Source: an uncultured Clostridia bacterium (GTDB lineage: Bacteria; Bacillota; Clostridia; TANB77; CAG-508). Taken from it: DNA of 64,000 nt. Positions 17,924 through 27,791 of this stretch are shown piece after piece; position 1 is the first letter of the stretch; every line of letters starts with the position of its first letter. The stretch is taken from the NCBI GenBank assembly GCA_934155265.1, contig CAKPGU010000001.1:1-64000 (forward strand). The letters are read 5' to 3'. The position numbers were made by a program, and so were the translations under genes. The notes under the pieces were generated by a model. That model searched no databases and was not told the DNA's origin. It saw only the letters and a list, made by a program, of their open reading frames with translations.

Positions 17924-18571
17924 CTACATTTTTCGAAATACCCCAGCAACTTTTCCTAATATTTGACAATTTGGCACTATTATTGGATCCATTGTATGAT
18001 TTTCTGGTTGTAGACGTATATGGTCTTTTTCTTTGTAAAATGTTTTTACTGTCGCTTCATCTTCTATTAAAGCAACTACTATCTCTCCATTATTTGCATT
18101 ACTTTGTTTTTTTACAAGTATATAGTCTCCATCTAATATTCCAGCTTCTATCATACTTTCTCCCCTTACTGTTAGCATGAAGCTATCGCAATTTCCTACA
18201 AAGTCGATTGGAATAGGAAATGTATCTGTTACATTTTCTACTGCTAATATTGGTTGTCCAGCAGTTATTTTTCCTATAACAGGTACTTCAACCATTTCTT
18301 TTTGGGTATAGAAATTTTTGTTTGACTCTTGTACTGGCTTTCCATCTGTTCCTTTTATTACTTTTAATGTTCTTCCTTTTTTGTCTTCTTTTTTAATAAA
18401 TCCCTGCTTTTCTAATTTTGCTAAATATCCATGTACTGTTGCTGTTGAACTTAATCCTATCGCTTTTCCTATTTCTCTTACTGATGGTGGATATCCATTT
18501 GCTTTAACTTGCTCTTCAATAAATTTTAATATTGCTTTCTCTTTTCTTGTGGTTTCTGCTCTGTTTCCCAT
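17924..18571 (-). CDS. lexA: LexA repressor
   Basis: SOS repressor of 215 aa. The N-terminal winged helix (residues 1-65) contains YPPSVREIGKAIGLSS and TVHGYLAKLEKQGFI. The self-cleavage Ala-Gly bond is in KITAGQP, the catalytic Ser in RGESM and the Lys in EATVKTF. On RecA activation it cleaves itself and frees DNA-repair promoters. No clear Gram-positive LexA box was found in the short region upstream of its own start, so autoregulation is not visible here. Start ATG follows a GGAG site. Confidence 0.95.
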   Translation of the reverse strand: MGNRAETTRKEKAILKFIEEQVKANGYPPSVREIGKAIGLSSTATVHGYLAKLEKQGFIKKEDKKGRTLKVIKGTDGKPVQESNKNFYTQKEMVEVPVIGKITAGQPILAVENVTDTFPIPIDFVGNCDSFMLTVRGESMIEAGILDGDYILVKKQSNANNGEIVVALIEDEATVKTFYKEKDHIRLQPENHTMDPIIVPNCQILGKVAGVFRKM

Positions 18572-18620
18572 TTAAATCACTTCTCCTTTTTAATTTAACA
18601 GTATAATATCATAAAAGAAA

Positions 18621-18650
18621 AAGAATGTCAAACAAATTTTTGACATTCTT
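18621..18650 (-). terminator. Rho-independent terminator after greA
   Basis: Perfect 12-bp stem AAGAATGTCAAA / TTTGACATTCTT with a 6-nt loop, directly adjacent to the greA stop, followed on the minus strand by TTTTTCTTTT. Confidence 0.82.
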
Positions 18651-19127
18651 TTATTTTGTTATTTTTCTTATTTCATATTCTATTACACCTGCTGGAGCAT
18701 TTACTTGTACTTTTGCACCCTTTTTTGCTCCTAAAAGTGCTTTTCCTATTGGTGATTCATTTGATATTTTATTTTCTGCTAAATTTACTTCTGTTGAGCC
18801 AACTATAGTATATTCTACTTCTTCATCAAATTCAACATCATATAATGTAACAGTATTTCCAATTTGAACTGTTTTTGTATCTATTTCTTTTTCATCTATA
18901 ATTTTTGCATATCTAATTTTATTTTCTAATTCTGCTATTTTTCCTTCATTTTCAGCTTGTGCATTTTTAGCTTCATCATATTCTGAATTCTCTGATAGAT
19001 CACCAAATCCTAAAGCTACTTTTATTCTTTCAGCTATTTCTGATCTTTTTTCTGTTCTTAAAAATTCTAATTCTTTCTCTAATTTGTCATATCCTTCTTT
19101 AGTTAATATTACTTCTTTTTCTTCCAT
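18651..19127 (-). CDS. greA: Transcription elongation factor GreA
   Basis: GreA rescues backtracked RNA polymerase by stimulating transcript cleavage. The product of 158 aa has the N-terminal coiled coil with LTKEGYDKLEKELEFL and the tip region GDLSENSEYDEAKNAQ, whose acidic residues coordinate the active-site magnesium, then the FKBP-like C-terminal domain with NESPIGKALLGAKKG. The ATG at 19127 is preferred to the GTG three codons upstream because the GGGAAG site is about 8 nt from the ATG and too close to the GTG. Confidence 0.95.
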   Translation of the reverse strand: MEEKEVILTKEGYDKLEKELEFLRTEKRSEIAERIKVALGFGDLSENSEYDEAKNAQAENEGKIAELENKIRYAKIIDEKEIDTKTVQIGNTVTLYDVEFDEEVEYTIVGSTEVNLAENKISNESPIGKALLGAKKGAKVQVNAPAGVIEYEIRKITK

Positions 19128-19168
19128 AATAATCACTTCCCTTTCTTAAGTCAAAACGGTATATACGC

Positions 19169-19199
19169 ATAAAGAGCGACTTTTACTGGTCGCCTTTAT
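19169..19199 (-). terminator. Stem-loop after pgsA
   Basis: Arms 19169-19180 and 19189-19199 (GCGAC / GTCGC core with flanking A:T pairs and one bulge). The T-run is short, so it is a probable terminator of the ftsEX-pgsA operon. Confidence 0.55.
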
Positions 19200-19247
19200 A
19201 TTAACAAGTAGTATAATACTCCACTTTTTTTATTTTGTCAAGTTTTT

Positions 19248-19847
19248 TTAATCTTTTAGTAAATCTTTTCCATTTTTCATGTAATCTATTCCAGAAAAGA
19301 TTGTTGCAAATGTTGATATTAACAATAATAAAGTTGCTACTAAATTTATTCCAAAATCAACACCTGTTAATCCACCTCTAAAGCAATCCCAAAAAGCATT
19401 TTTATCAAACATAACTAATATAATTGCTATCATTTGTGTAACAGTTTTTAATTTTCCCCAAATTGATGCAGCTATAACTTTTCCACCTTTTTCTACTGCT
19501 ATTAGTCTGTATCCTGATACTAAAAATTCTCTAGCTAAAACAATAACAGGTATCCATGCGGGAATTTTTCCTAATTCTACTAATAATACCATTGCTGTTA
19601 ATACTAATATTTTGTCTGCAAGTGGGTCTAAAAACTTTCCAAATGTAGTTACTTGATTTCTTGAACGTGCTATATATCCATCTAATTTATCTGTTATTGA
19701 TGCTACAATAAATATTAATTCCATAATGAAATACATTAGTGGCATTCCTAAAAAATCACCTTGTAAATTTAAATATGGTATGATTGCCATAATTGGCACC
19801 AATATTATTCTAAATATTGTTAGTTTATTTGCTAAATTTAATTTCAT
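19248..19847 (-). CDS. pgsA: CDP-diacylglycerol-glycerol-3-phosphate 3-phosphatidyltransferase
   Basis: Integral membrane enzyme that makes phosphatidylglycerol phosphate, the first step toward PG and cardiolipin. The CDP-alcohol phosphotransferase motif is complete in the DKLDGYIARSRN and GKFLDPLADK stretches (residues about 53-80). At 199 aa with several hydrophobic segments it is of normal length. It begins 26 bp after ctpA on the same strand, so it is the last gene of the ftsEX operon. Confidence 0.94.
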   Translation of the reverse strand: MKLNLANKLTIFRIILVPIMAIIPYLNLQGDFLGMPLMYFIMELIFIVASITDKLDGYIARSRNQVTTFGKFLDPLADKILVLTAMVLLVELGKIPAWIPVIVLAREFLVSGYRLIAVEKGGKVIAASIWGKLKTVTQMIAIILVMFDKNAFWDCFRGGLTGVDFGINLVATLLLLISTFATIFSGIDYMKNGKDLLKD

Positions 19848-19873
19848 TTCTAAAACTCCTTATATAAGTCTTA

Positions 19874-21106
19874 TTACTTTAATATTTCAATTGCTTTTTG
19901 TAATTGTGTATCTTGATCTCTTTGTACTAAAAGATGATTTGAAACAGTTTCTGGTAATTCAATTTTTTCGTTTGGTTCAATACCAACTCCATTAATTTTT
20001 GTTCTGTTTGGAGTATAATATTCTTCAACAGTAACTTTTAATCCTGCACCATTTCTAAGAGTTAATAATTGTTGAATAACTCCTTTTCCATATGTTGTAG
20101 TTCCAACTATTGTAGCTTCATTTAAATCCTTTAAAGCTCCTGCTAAAATTTCTGATGAACTCGCAGAGTTTTCATTAACTAATACAACAATTGGCATATC
20201 TATAAGAACATCTTCTTCAGATTTTTCAACTTTTTCATTTTTATCTTTATCTACTGTTACCAATAAATCTTTTCCTTTTGGAACTATATAATCTGCTATT
20301 TTTAATGCTTGTTCTACAAGTCCTCCACCATTGTTTCTTAAATCTATAATTAATGATGTAATTCCTTGTGATTTTAATTCTTCATATTTTGCTTTGAAAT
20401 TTTCAGCAGTATCTTCATCAAAACTTGTTACTTCTAAGTATCCAATATTATTATCTAATTTTTCAGAAATAACAGGGTTTGTTGTAATTTTCTTTCTTGT
20501 TATCTCAAAAGTTTTAATTTCTTGGCTCCTTTGTATTTCTAAAGTAACAGTTGATCCCTCTTCACCTTTTATACTATTTGCAGCTGCTGTCATATCTTCC
20601 CCAGTATACTCAACTCCATTAATCTTTTTTATAATATCCCCTGGTTGAATACCAGCTTCTTCTGCTGGACTATATTTTATTGGAGATAATACAACTATCG
20701 TATTATCTTTAGAATTTTGAGCCATATAAATTCCAACACCAACATAATTTCCCATTAAATTATTTTTATAATCTTCCATTTCATCTTTTGGAATATATTC
20801 TGTGTATGGATCTCCTAAAGATGAAACATAACCTTCTAGTGCACCTTCAACAGCTTTATCTTCATCTATATCATTCAAATAGTATTTATCTAATATTGTT
20901 TTTATATATTTTATTGATTTAGTTAATTGATTGTCATTTGAAGATTCTATTCCAAATATTGAAGAAATTGACTGACTATCATTATTTGAATTATTTTTAT
21001 TAGTTATATATATCGTAGTTAATATAAATGTTAAGAATGCTGTTAATACAACTAACATTATAGTTTTATAAATTCTTTGTCTTTTTAAATAATTATCTTC
21101 TTCCAT
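19874..21106 (-). CDS. ctpA: Carboxyl-terminal processing protease, S41 family
   Basis: The 410-aa protein has an N-terminal membrane anchor (about 13-33), a PDZ domain (GNYVGVGIYM to PGDIIKKINGVEYTG, about 110-180), and the S41 protease domain with catalytic Ser in NENSASSSEILAGAL and Lys in TTYGKGVIQ. Such enzymes process or degrade exported proteins; relatives in sporulating bacteria also activate sporulation sigma factors. Here it follows two M23 hydrolases in the ftsEX operon, which suggests control of secreted wall hydrolases. That link is inference from gene order. Confidence 0.93.
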   Translation of the reverse strand: MEEDNYLKRQRIYKTIMLVVLTAFLTFILTTIYITNKNNSNNDSQSISSIFGIESSNDNQLTKSIKYIKTILDKYYLNDIDEDKAVEGALEGYVSSLGDPYTEYIPKDEMEDYKNNLMGNYVGVGIYMAQNSKDNTIVVLSPIKYSPAEEAGIQPGDIIKKINGVEYTGEDMTAAANSIKGEEGSTVTLEIQRSQEIKTFEITRKKITTNPVISEKLDNNIGYLEVTSFDEDTAENFKAKYEELKSQGITSLIIDLRNNGGGLVEQALKIADYIVPKGKDLLVTVDKDKNEKVEKSEEDVLIDMPIVVLVNENSASSSEILAGALKDLNEATIVGTTTYGKGVIQQLLTLRNGAGLKVTVEEYYTPNRTKINGVGIEPNEKIELPETVSNHLLVQRDQDTQLQKAIEILK

Positions 21107-21132
21107 TTTACATTGCCTTTCTTTTTATTATT

Positions 21133-22404
21133 TTACATGTATTTGTTTGGATCTACCCTACTGTCTTGCCCATAAGCTGTTGCACTATATTTATAACTAT
21201 ATGGTGATACTCTTACTTCAAAATGCAAATGTGGTCCTGATGAATTTCCTGTACTTCCACTTAACATTATTTTTTCACCTTTTTTTACAATCTGACCTGG
21301 TTTTACACATATAGAGCCTCTAGTTCCATGTCCATAATATGTTTGCGTTCCATTTGCATGTCTTATTACAACATGAGTTCCATAGCTTGATGATAAGTCT
21401 GCTGTTGTCATTACTACACCATCAGCTGCAGCCATAACAGTTGTTCCAACTGACACAGCATAATCTATTGCACCATGGAATTTTCCACTTGAAGGATAAT
21501 ATCCATTTGCTGATATTGAACCACCTGAAATTGGTCTCATAAAATATCCAGAACCTGTTGATGGTGATGTATTTGAATTCGAACCTGAATTATTTTTTGA
21601 ACCTGAATTACTGTTATTTTGCTGTTGTTTTTTAAGCTCTTCTAATTGTTTTTGATATTTTTTTTCAGCTTCTTTAACTTCTTTTTCAATCTGTTTATTA
21701 TCAGCTTGTAATTCTTCAATTTCTTTTTGAACTTCTTTTTCATCTTGAGTTAATTTATTAGCATAACTTTGTTTTTCGCTTTTTAAACTTTGTAATTCAT
21801 TTACTTTTGTTTTTTGTTCAGCAAGTGAAGAATCTAATTCTTTTTTATTATTTTCTAGTTCAGTTTTTTCATTTTCGATCTTTGTTTTTTGATCTTTTGT
21901 TGCTTGAATTAGCTCTTTATCTGATTCAAACAATTCAGACGCAGCATAATATTTAGCTAATGCATCTGTCATACTAGATGCATTTAAAAATACATCTAAA
22001 AATGAAGTTTGACTCCTTTCATACATAGCAACAATTCTTGTATCAAGAAGATCTTCTTGTTTAGTATATTCTTCTTCCATTTGATGTATGTCTTTTTCTT
22101 TATTTGATATTTGTGTTTGTAAATTTTGAACTTTGTCTTGCAAATTATCAACATCTGTTTCAGCATCTGATATTTTTGTTATTAGATTTTCAACAGTTTT
22201 CATTGTTTCTGATTTTTCATTTGCAATTTCTTCTTTTTTCTTTTCTGCTTCATCTATTTTACTATCATTTTCAGCAGTTTGCTGTTGAGCTTGTTCTTTT
22301 TTTTGTTGTATTTCTTTTTGTGTAACAGCAAATACTTGTGAATTTTGCAAAATTAAGATTGTCGATATTGTAATTCCAATTGTTTTCAATATGTTTTTTT
22401 TCAT
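21133..22404 (-). CDS. EnvC-like M23 peptidase, coiled-coil (second copy)
   Basis: The 423-aa exported protein has a signal peptide (residues 1-26), a long coiled coil (about 28-260), a Ser/Asn/Gly linker and a C-terminal M23 lysostaphin-like domain. Zinc ligands are present in FHGAIDYA and PHLHFEV, with YYGHGTR between them, so it should be catalytically active. It probably cleaves peptidoglycan cross-links or activates another hydrolase at the septum, driven by FtsEX through its coiled coil. It is tandem with a related copy at 22432. Confidence 0.9.
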   Translation of the reverse strand: MKKNILKTIGITISTILILQNSQVFAVTQKEIQQKKEQAQQQTAENDSKIDEAEKKKEEIANEKSETMKTVENLITKISDAETDVDNLQDKVQNLQTQISNKEKDIHQMEEEYTKQEDLLDTRIVAMYERSQTSFLDVFLNASSMTDALAKYYAASELFESDKELIQATKDQKTKIENEKTELENNKKELDSSLAEQKTKVNELQSLKSEKQSYANKLTQDEKEVQKEIEELQADNKQIEKEVKEAEKKYQKQLEELKKQQQNNSNSGSKNNSGSNSNTSPSTGSGYFMRPISGGSISANGYYPSSGKFHGAIDYAVSVGTTVMAAADGVVMTTADLSSSYGTHVVIRHANGTQTYYGHGTRGSICVKPGQIVKKGEKIMLSGSTGNSSGPHLHFEVRVSPYSYKYSATAYGQDSRVDPNKYM

Positions 22405-22431
22405 TATAATTCTTCCTCTCTATATTGTATT

Positions 22432-23631
22432 TTATTCTTCACCATTTGTTTCTTCTTGATTTTCCCCATTATTTTGAGTGATTTTTTGTAGTTCATCTTG
22501 TTTTAGTAAATATTCCATAGGATTTACTGTTTGTCCATTTATTCTTATTTCAAAATGAGCATGTGGTCCAGTTGAATACCCTGTTGAGCCAACTTTCAAA
22601 ACAGGTGTACCTGCTTCTACTTCTTGTCCTACTTGCACCAAAATTTGGCTTCCATGTGCATATAAAGTTTGAACTCCTCCACCATGATCAATAATTACCA
22701 TATTACCATATGCTGGAGTCATTTCTGCTTTTGTTACAACTCCCTTAGCTGCTGCGACAAAATCTGCTCCCATTGGTGCACCTATATCAGTACCTGTATG
22801 CAATTTATATGCTCCTGTTATAGGATGAACTCTCATTCCATACTCTGAAGTTATTGTTGTATAACCTGGAATCGGCCAAACCATTGCTCCTCCAATATAA
22901 TCTGCACTAATACTGTTTAGAGCCATTAATTTTATTTCTGATTCTATCGCTGTTACTTGAGAATTGTATTCATCTATTTTAGCTTGTAGCGCTTGTTCTT
23001 CAGTTGATAATTTACTTATATAATATTGTCTCATCGTTTTTGTATTTGCTAACACTTGAGTTTTTTTCAGTTGTTTTTGTTTATTTTCTACTACCTGTTT
23101 CTTTTTCTCTGCTAATATTTTTTTTGTTGTTTCTATATCTTCTTTTTGTTTTTTTACTGTTTCTAATAATTCTTTATCATATTCTGCTAGTTCTTTCATT
23201 GCATAATATGTTGATAAAAATTCTGTTGCACTTTTAGATGTCAATAACACTTGTAAAAATTCAAATTTAGGAGTCTCATACATTTTAATAATCCTTGCAT
23301 CTAATAAATCTTGAACGTCATCCAATTTAGCTTGTGTTTTAGAAAGCTTGTCTTCATTTTCATTTATTTGCTTCATCAAATCATTGATATCAGTATTTAT
23401 AGTGTTTAACTCATTTTGAGATTGTGATATTTGATCATCCAAATCCTGTAATGCTTGCATATTAGTTGATAATTGTTCCTGAACAGCCTGTAATCTATTA
23501 TTAGATTCATCTATTGCTTGTGTTAATTGACTTGATTGTTCTTGTAATTCTGTAAGGTCTTGTGCGTGTACGCAAATACATAGGCTACAAGTTATTACTA
23601 ATATTAAAATTATTGTTATAAGCCTACGCAT
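22432..23631 (-). CDS. EnvC-like M23 peptidase, coiled-coil (first copy)
   Basis: The 399-aa protein has a signal peptide (residues 1-23), a Gln-rich coiled coil (about 25-240) and an M23 domain with zinc ligands in LHTGTDIG and PHAHFEI. The coiled coil contains the segment IKMYETPKFEFLQVLL; the second copy has the equivalent IVAMYERSQTSFLDVFL, so the two are paralogues. Lying 28 bp after ftsX, it is the best candidate for the extracellular partner of FtsEX. The ATG follows a GGGTGG site. Confidence 0.9.
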   Translation of the reverse strand: MRRLITIILILVITCSLCICVHAQDLTELQEQSSQLTQAIDESNNRLQAVQEQLSTNMQALQDLDDQISQSQNELNTINTDINDLMKQINENEDKLSKTQAKLDDVQDLLDARIIKMYETPKFEFLQVLLTSKSATEFLSTYYAMKELAEYDKELLETVKKQKEDIETTKKILAEKKKQVVENKQKQLKKTQVLANTKTMRQYYISKLSTEEQALQAKIDEYNSQVTAIESEIKLMALNSISADYIGGAMVWPIPGYTTITSEYGMRVHPITGAYKLHTGTDIGAPMGADFVAAAKGVVTKAEMTPAYGNMVIIDHGGGVQTLYAHGSQILVQVGQEVEAGTPVLKVGSTGYSTGPHAHFEIRINGQTVNPMEYLLKQDELQKITQNNGENQEETNGEE

Positions 23632-23659
23632 TCTCTACATTTCCACCCTTTCTGTTTAA

Positions 23660-24553
23660 TTAAACTTCTAAATATTTTCTCATTGATATACTACTTCCAA
23701 GTACACCTATTCCAATTCCTAAACCTAGATATACTATTAATATTAAATTAAACATATCTGCAAAATTCAATAATGTCCAATTTGCCATTTGTAAAAATGA
23801 TGTTTCCGCTAATTTATGTGCTATTCCTGTATATGCTCCACCTATTAATGCAACTGATAATAAGCCTGCAACAATTCCAATTATTATTCCTTCTACTAAG
23901 AATGGCCATCTAATAAAACTATTTGTAGCTCCTACATATTTCATGATTGAAATTTCTTTTCTTCTTGAATGTACTGCTAATTTTATTGTATTTGTTATTA
24001 TTGATACAGATATTATTATTAATAATATTAATATTCCTCCTGTTACTATTCTAACACCTTTAGCTAGGCTAATTATTTGTGATATTACTTGATTGCTTGA
24101 TACTATTTTTTTTACATGAGGAAGTTGATTTATACTATCTTGTACATCATTATTTAATTTTAAGTCTGTTAATGTTACATTATATGCAACTGATAATATG
24201 TTTCTCTCTGAATATCCTTCTAATAATTCATCTCCTAGCATATCTTTCATATAATCTAACGCTTCATCTTTTGATACAAATTCTGCACTTTTTACTCCGT
24301 CTATTGCTAATATTTCATTTCCAACTTCTTCAATTTCACTTTCTGTTGCATCATTATCTATTATTACTCTTATTTCTTGAGCATCTGCCACATTTTCTAC
24401 AAATGCATTTAAGTTTTCTCCAATTACAAAAAATAATCCAAATATCAACATTGTTGCACACATTATAATTAATGATGACATTGTTGATTTTTTGTTTTTA
24501 AATAAATTTCTTATTCCTTCTCCTATTAAATAATTTATTACATTAAACCTCAC
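23660..24553 (-). CDS. ftsX: Cell-division membrane protein FtsX
   Basis: FtsX is the membrane partner of the FtsE ATPase and passes conformational signals to extracellular wall hydrolases. The product has an N-terminal membrane helix, a large extracellular loop (about 60-160) and three C-terminal helices (FtsX/MacB fold). The frame is open from an ATG at 24577, but GTG at 24553 is preferred: it gives the family-typical start (M)RFNVINYLIGEGIRN, has a GGTGGG site 7 nt upstream, and overlaps ftsE by 11 bp instead of 35. Confidence 0.92.
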   Translation of the reverse strand: MRFNVINYLIGEGIRNLFKNKKSTMSSLIIMCATMLIFGLFFVIGENLNAFVENVADAQEIRVIIDNDATESEIEEVGNEILAIDGVKSAEFVSKDEALDYMKDMLGDELLEGYSERNILSVAYNVTLTDLKLNNDVQDSINQLPHVKKIVSSNQVISQIISLAKGVRIVTGGILILLIIISVSIITNTIKLAVHSRRKEISIMKYVGATNSFIRWPFLVEGIIIGIVAGLLSVALIGGAYTGIAHKLAETSFLQMANWTLLNFADMFNLILIVYLGLGIGIGVLGSSISMRKYLEV

Positions 24554-25229
24554 AATCATACCCACCTTTTTTATCATCTTTTACTATTACACCTTTATTT
24601 ATGTGTATAACTCTTTTTTTCATTTGGTCTACTATGTCTTTAGCATGTGTTGCCACAACTACAGTTGTTCCTCTCATATTAATTTCATTTAACAAATTCA
24701 TTATATCCCATGCTGTATCTGGATCTAAGTTTCCTGTTGGCTCGTCTGCTATTAACATTGATGGATTATTTACTAATGCTCTTGCTAAAGCAACTCTTTG
24801 TTGTTCTCCTCCTGATAGTTCATTTGGATACATTTTGGCTTTTCCACTTAACCCTACTAATGATAATACCATTGGCACTTGTCTACGGATATGTCTTGGG
24901 GTCGCTTTTACTATGTACATTGCAAATGCTACATTTTCATATACTGTTTTATCTGGTAATAATCTGAAGTCTTGAAATACAACTCCCATACTTCTACGCA
25001 AATATGGTACTTTACTTTTCTTTAAAAATGTTGTATCTTTTCCATTTATTATTATATTTCCTGATGTTGGTTCTTCTTCTTTTAATATTAATTTTATAAG
25101 TGTTGATTTTCCACTTCCTGATGATCCTACTAAAAATGCAAATTCTCCTTTTTCAATTCTAAAACTCGCATTTTTTACAGCTTCTGTACCTGTTCCATAT
25201 TTTTTGCTTACGTTTTTAAATTCTATCAT
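24543..25229 (-). CDS. ftsE: Cell-division ATP-binding protein FtsE
   Basis: ABC ATPase of 228 aa. Walker A is GSSGSGKSTL, the Q-loop is in VVFQDFRLL, the ABC signature is NELSGGEQQRVALARAL, and Walker B is MLIADEPTGNLD. It powers the FtsEX complex that regulates peptidoglycan hydrolysis at division. It is the first gene of ftsE-ftsX-M23-M23-ctpA-pgsA, with a promoter at 25295-25323. Confidence 0.96.
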   Translation of the reverse strand: MIEFKNVSKKYGTGTEAVKNASFRIEKGEFAFLVGSSGSGKSTLIKLILKEEEPTSGNIIINGKDTTFLKKSKVPYLRRSMGVVFQDFRLLPDKTVYENVAFAMYIVKATPRHIRRQVPMVLSLVGLSGKAKMYPNELSGGEQQRVALARALVNNPSMLIADEPTGNLDPDTAWDIMNLLNEINMRGTTVVVATHAKDIVDQMKKRVIHINKGVIVKDDKKGGYDCEV

Positions 25230-25294
25230 TTTACTTTTTTCCTTTTCTTTTTTATAATTTATACATAAATTTGCATATTATTTCATTCTTGTTA

Positions 25295-25323
25295 ATCATA
25301 TCAATAATATTTTTTTTTTGCAA
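25295..25323 (-). promoter_or_regulatory. Candidate promoter of the ftsEX operon
   Basis: TTGCAA (-35), 17-nt spacer containing an A7 run, and TATGAT (-10) on the minus strand, about 66 bp upstream of ftsE. Confidence 0.6.
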
Positions 25324-25342
25324 TACTTATTGACAAAAAATT

Positions 25343-25370
25343 AAGCAGAAAATTTTGTATTTTTCTGCTT
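25343..25370 (-). terminator. Rho-independent terminator after BspA copy 1
   Basis: Perfect 10-bp stem AAGCAGAAAA / TTTTCTGCTT with an 8-nt loop, followed on the minus strand by AATTTTTTG. Separates the surface island from ftsE. Confidence 0.75.
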
Positions 25371-25417
25371 TTCTATCATTTTTCTTCTTATTTCTTCATT
25401 TTTTGATTTTTTTATTT

Positions 25418-25473
25418 TTACCAGTAGGGACACCTATTATTGGTAAAAATTTTTACCACTGGGGACACCCTTT
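25418..25473. repeat. GGGACACCC-family intergenic repeat pair
   Basis: Two units, TTACCAGTAGGGACACC and TTACCACTGGGGACACCC, are joined by GGTAAAAATTTTTACC. It lies just downstream of the BspA copy 1 stop codon and belongs to the same family as the copies at 7838, 41791, 54498, 56461, 59251 and 59337. Confidence 0.75.
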
Positions 25474-25485
25474 AACCTTTTATTG

Positions 25486-27752
25486 TTATGTTTCTGCTGG
25501 TTTATCTTTTATATTTGTGAAATATCCTGGTTCTTCTTCTGTGTCTATTCTCGCATAGGTTGCATCAACATAATTAGAATCATATTTGGTACCATTGCCA
25601 CCTATAATACTTACACAACCATATAACATATTGTAATTTGAATCATCATAATTTGCTGTTATCCATCCAGTATTTTCTTTATCATCATATTCACTTACAT
25701 ATATTGTTTTTAGTTTGCTTGTACTTTGGAACATGTATCTCATATTTACAACATTATTAGTATCCCATGAACTTAAATCTAATGTATTTAATAAAAAGCA
25801 GTCCTTAAACATTGTGCTCATATATTTTACATTTTGTGTATTCCAATTTCCCAATTCAATTGCCTCTAATTTGTTACAACACCTAAACATATCACTTACT
25901 GTGTTTACATTACTTGTGTCAAAATTACTTACATCTAAATAAATAAGATTCTCACAATATGAAAACATACTTTCAAGGCTAGTAGCATTTTGTGTATTAA
26001 AGTTATCAACATATAATTCTTTTAAATTTTCACACCTCGAAAACATCAATTTAAAACTAGTAGATTTTTCTGTTTTAAAATTATTCACATTCAAGCTTCC
26101 TACTTGATAACATCTATTAAACATCCCCTCAAAATTGGTTACTTCATTTGTATTAAATCCACTTACATCTAGTTCTGCAATATTATTACAATTTGAAAAC
26201 ATATATTTCATGTTTTTTACTTTACTTGTGTCAAAATGCCTTACATTTAAATTTATTAATCCATTACAATCATTGAACATATTCTCCATATCTGTTACAT
26301 TACTCGTATTAAAATTACTTACATCTAATTCCGTCAAAGCACTACATTCATAAAACATTGCATTCATATTGGTTACATTTCTTGTATCAAATCCACTTAC
26401 ATCTAATTTCGTTAAACTATTGCAATAACAAAACATTGATGACATAGTCGTAGTATTATTCGTATTAAAATTACTTACATCTAACTCTGTTAATTCTTTA
26501 CATCCTCGGAACATCCTTTCCATAGTTGTTACATTACTCGTATTCCATTTACCTATTTCTAATCTTGTCAATCTATTACATCCAAAAAACATTCGTGACA
26601 TATTTATTACTTCACTTGTATTAAAGTTACTTACATCTAATTCTGTTAATTCACTACATCCCTCAAACATATTGGCCATGTTATTTACATTACTTGTATC
26701 AAAATTGCTTAAATCCAATTCTTCTAATTTAGCACATGCATTAAACATATATCGCATAGTTGTTACATTTGATGTTTCAAAATTAGTTATATCTAATTTA
26801 GCTAGTTTAGCACAACCACTAAACATAAATTGCATATCTATTATGCCAAATGTATTAAAATTATTGAATTCTATTTTTACTAAATTATTTAAATTTTGAA
26901 ATAAAAACGATATGTTTTTATTAGCATAAATTATTTCCTGACTTACAAATGTAAGTTCATACAAACCATTATTATCTTCATCTGTATAATATCCTATTAT
27001 GCTTTCATCTTGTTTTTCTGACGCATCAAATCTTTCTATTATTTTATCTGAATATTCTGGTTCTCTTCCTTGTTCAAACTTTATAGATTCTATTTGATTT
27101 TTGGCTATAGTACTTGTTAAATATTTTCCTGTTTCACCTACACTTGATGCAAGTACCATTCTATTTGGTTCTGTCATTTTAAAATTTAAGTATGATTTCA
27201 AAATCGTATTTTCAGGTACATTTCCGTCATCTGCATTCTTATATTTAAATGTAATAAATATTTCTTTTGTTTCATTTGGCCCTATTGCCTCTCCTATTTG
27301 AAAACCTTCTTGTGTTATTTCAAATATTATATTAGGATTATCATAAAAATCATCATCATACACTACTCCAACAAATGGTACTGTTTCTGTTGAATTATTG
27401 TGTACTGTTACTTTGTATTTTATTTCTGATACTTGATTTGTTTTCGATAATTCTATCGTGCTTTGCATCATTGTTCCTAAAAAATTATTTATCTTTGAAC
27501 TCACCTTGTTCGCATCCACATCACTCACATATTCTACATCTGTTATAAATATTCCGTTTTGTGCTTCTGCTACTACTGTTCCTTCTATTTCTCCTGTTAC
27601 TGATTCTATTGCTGAATATCCTATTCCCATTATCATTATTGCTATTGTTAATATTAATAGCAATAGCAAATTTTTACTTATTCTTCTTTTTATAAATGTC
27701 CCCGTGTGTGTGTGTGTACAGCCCCAAGGCTTTCAGGTTTCCATTTTTTCAT
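25486..27752 (-). CDS. BspA-like DUF285 surface protein, copy 1 (phase OFF)
   Basis: The gene codes for a signal sequence, a beta-rich N-terminal domain of about 200 residues, and about 15 leucine-rich DUF285 units of 26 residues (pattern MFxxCxxLxxLDVSxFDTSNVTxM), ending with the ATYARIDTEEEPGYFTN box shared by all copies. The conserved ATG at 27752 follows GAGAGGG, but the (AC)7 tract at 27704-27717 puts it out of frame and translation would stop at TAA after about 20 codons. The downstream frame is intact from 27669. No sortase motif is seen. BspA-like repeats in other bacteria mediate adhesion; that role is inferred here. Confidence 0.8.
27704..27717. repeat. Dinucleotide tract (TG)7 in BspA copy 1
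   Basis: Fourteen bases of alternating GT on the plus strand, read as (AC)7 in the gene, between the ATG at 27752 and the signal sequence. Seven is not a multiple of three, so the ATG frame ends at TAA just beyond the tract. Confidence 0.9.
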
Positions 27753-27791
27753 ATTCGTATTTTTCCCTCTCTTTTTTTAATCTAATATTAT

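Noticed and set aside
18572..18650. LexA box in front of lexA
   Set aside because: No CGAAC-N4-GTTCG-like dyad in the short upstream region; the only clear dyad is the greA terminator at 18621-18650... which lies upstream of lexA but is followed by a T-run.
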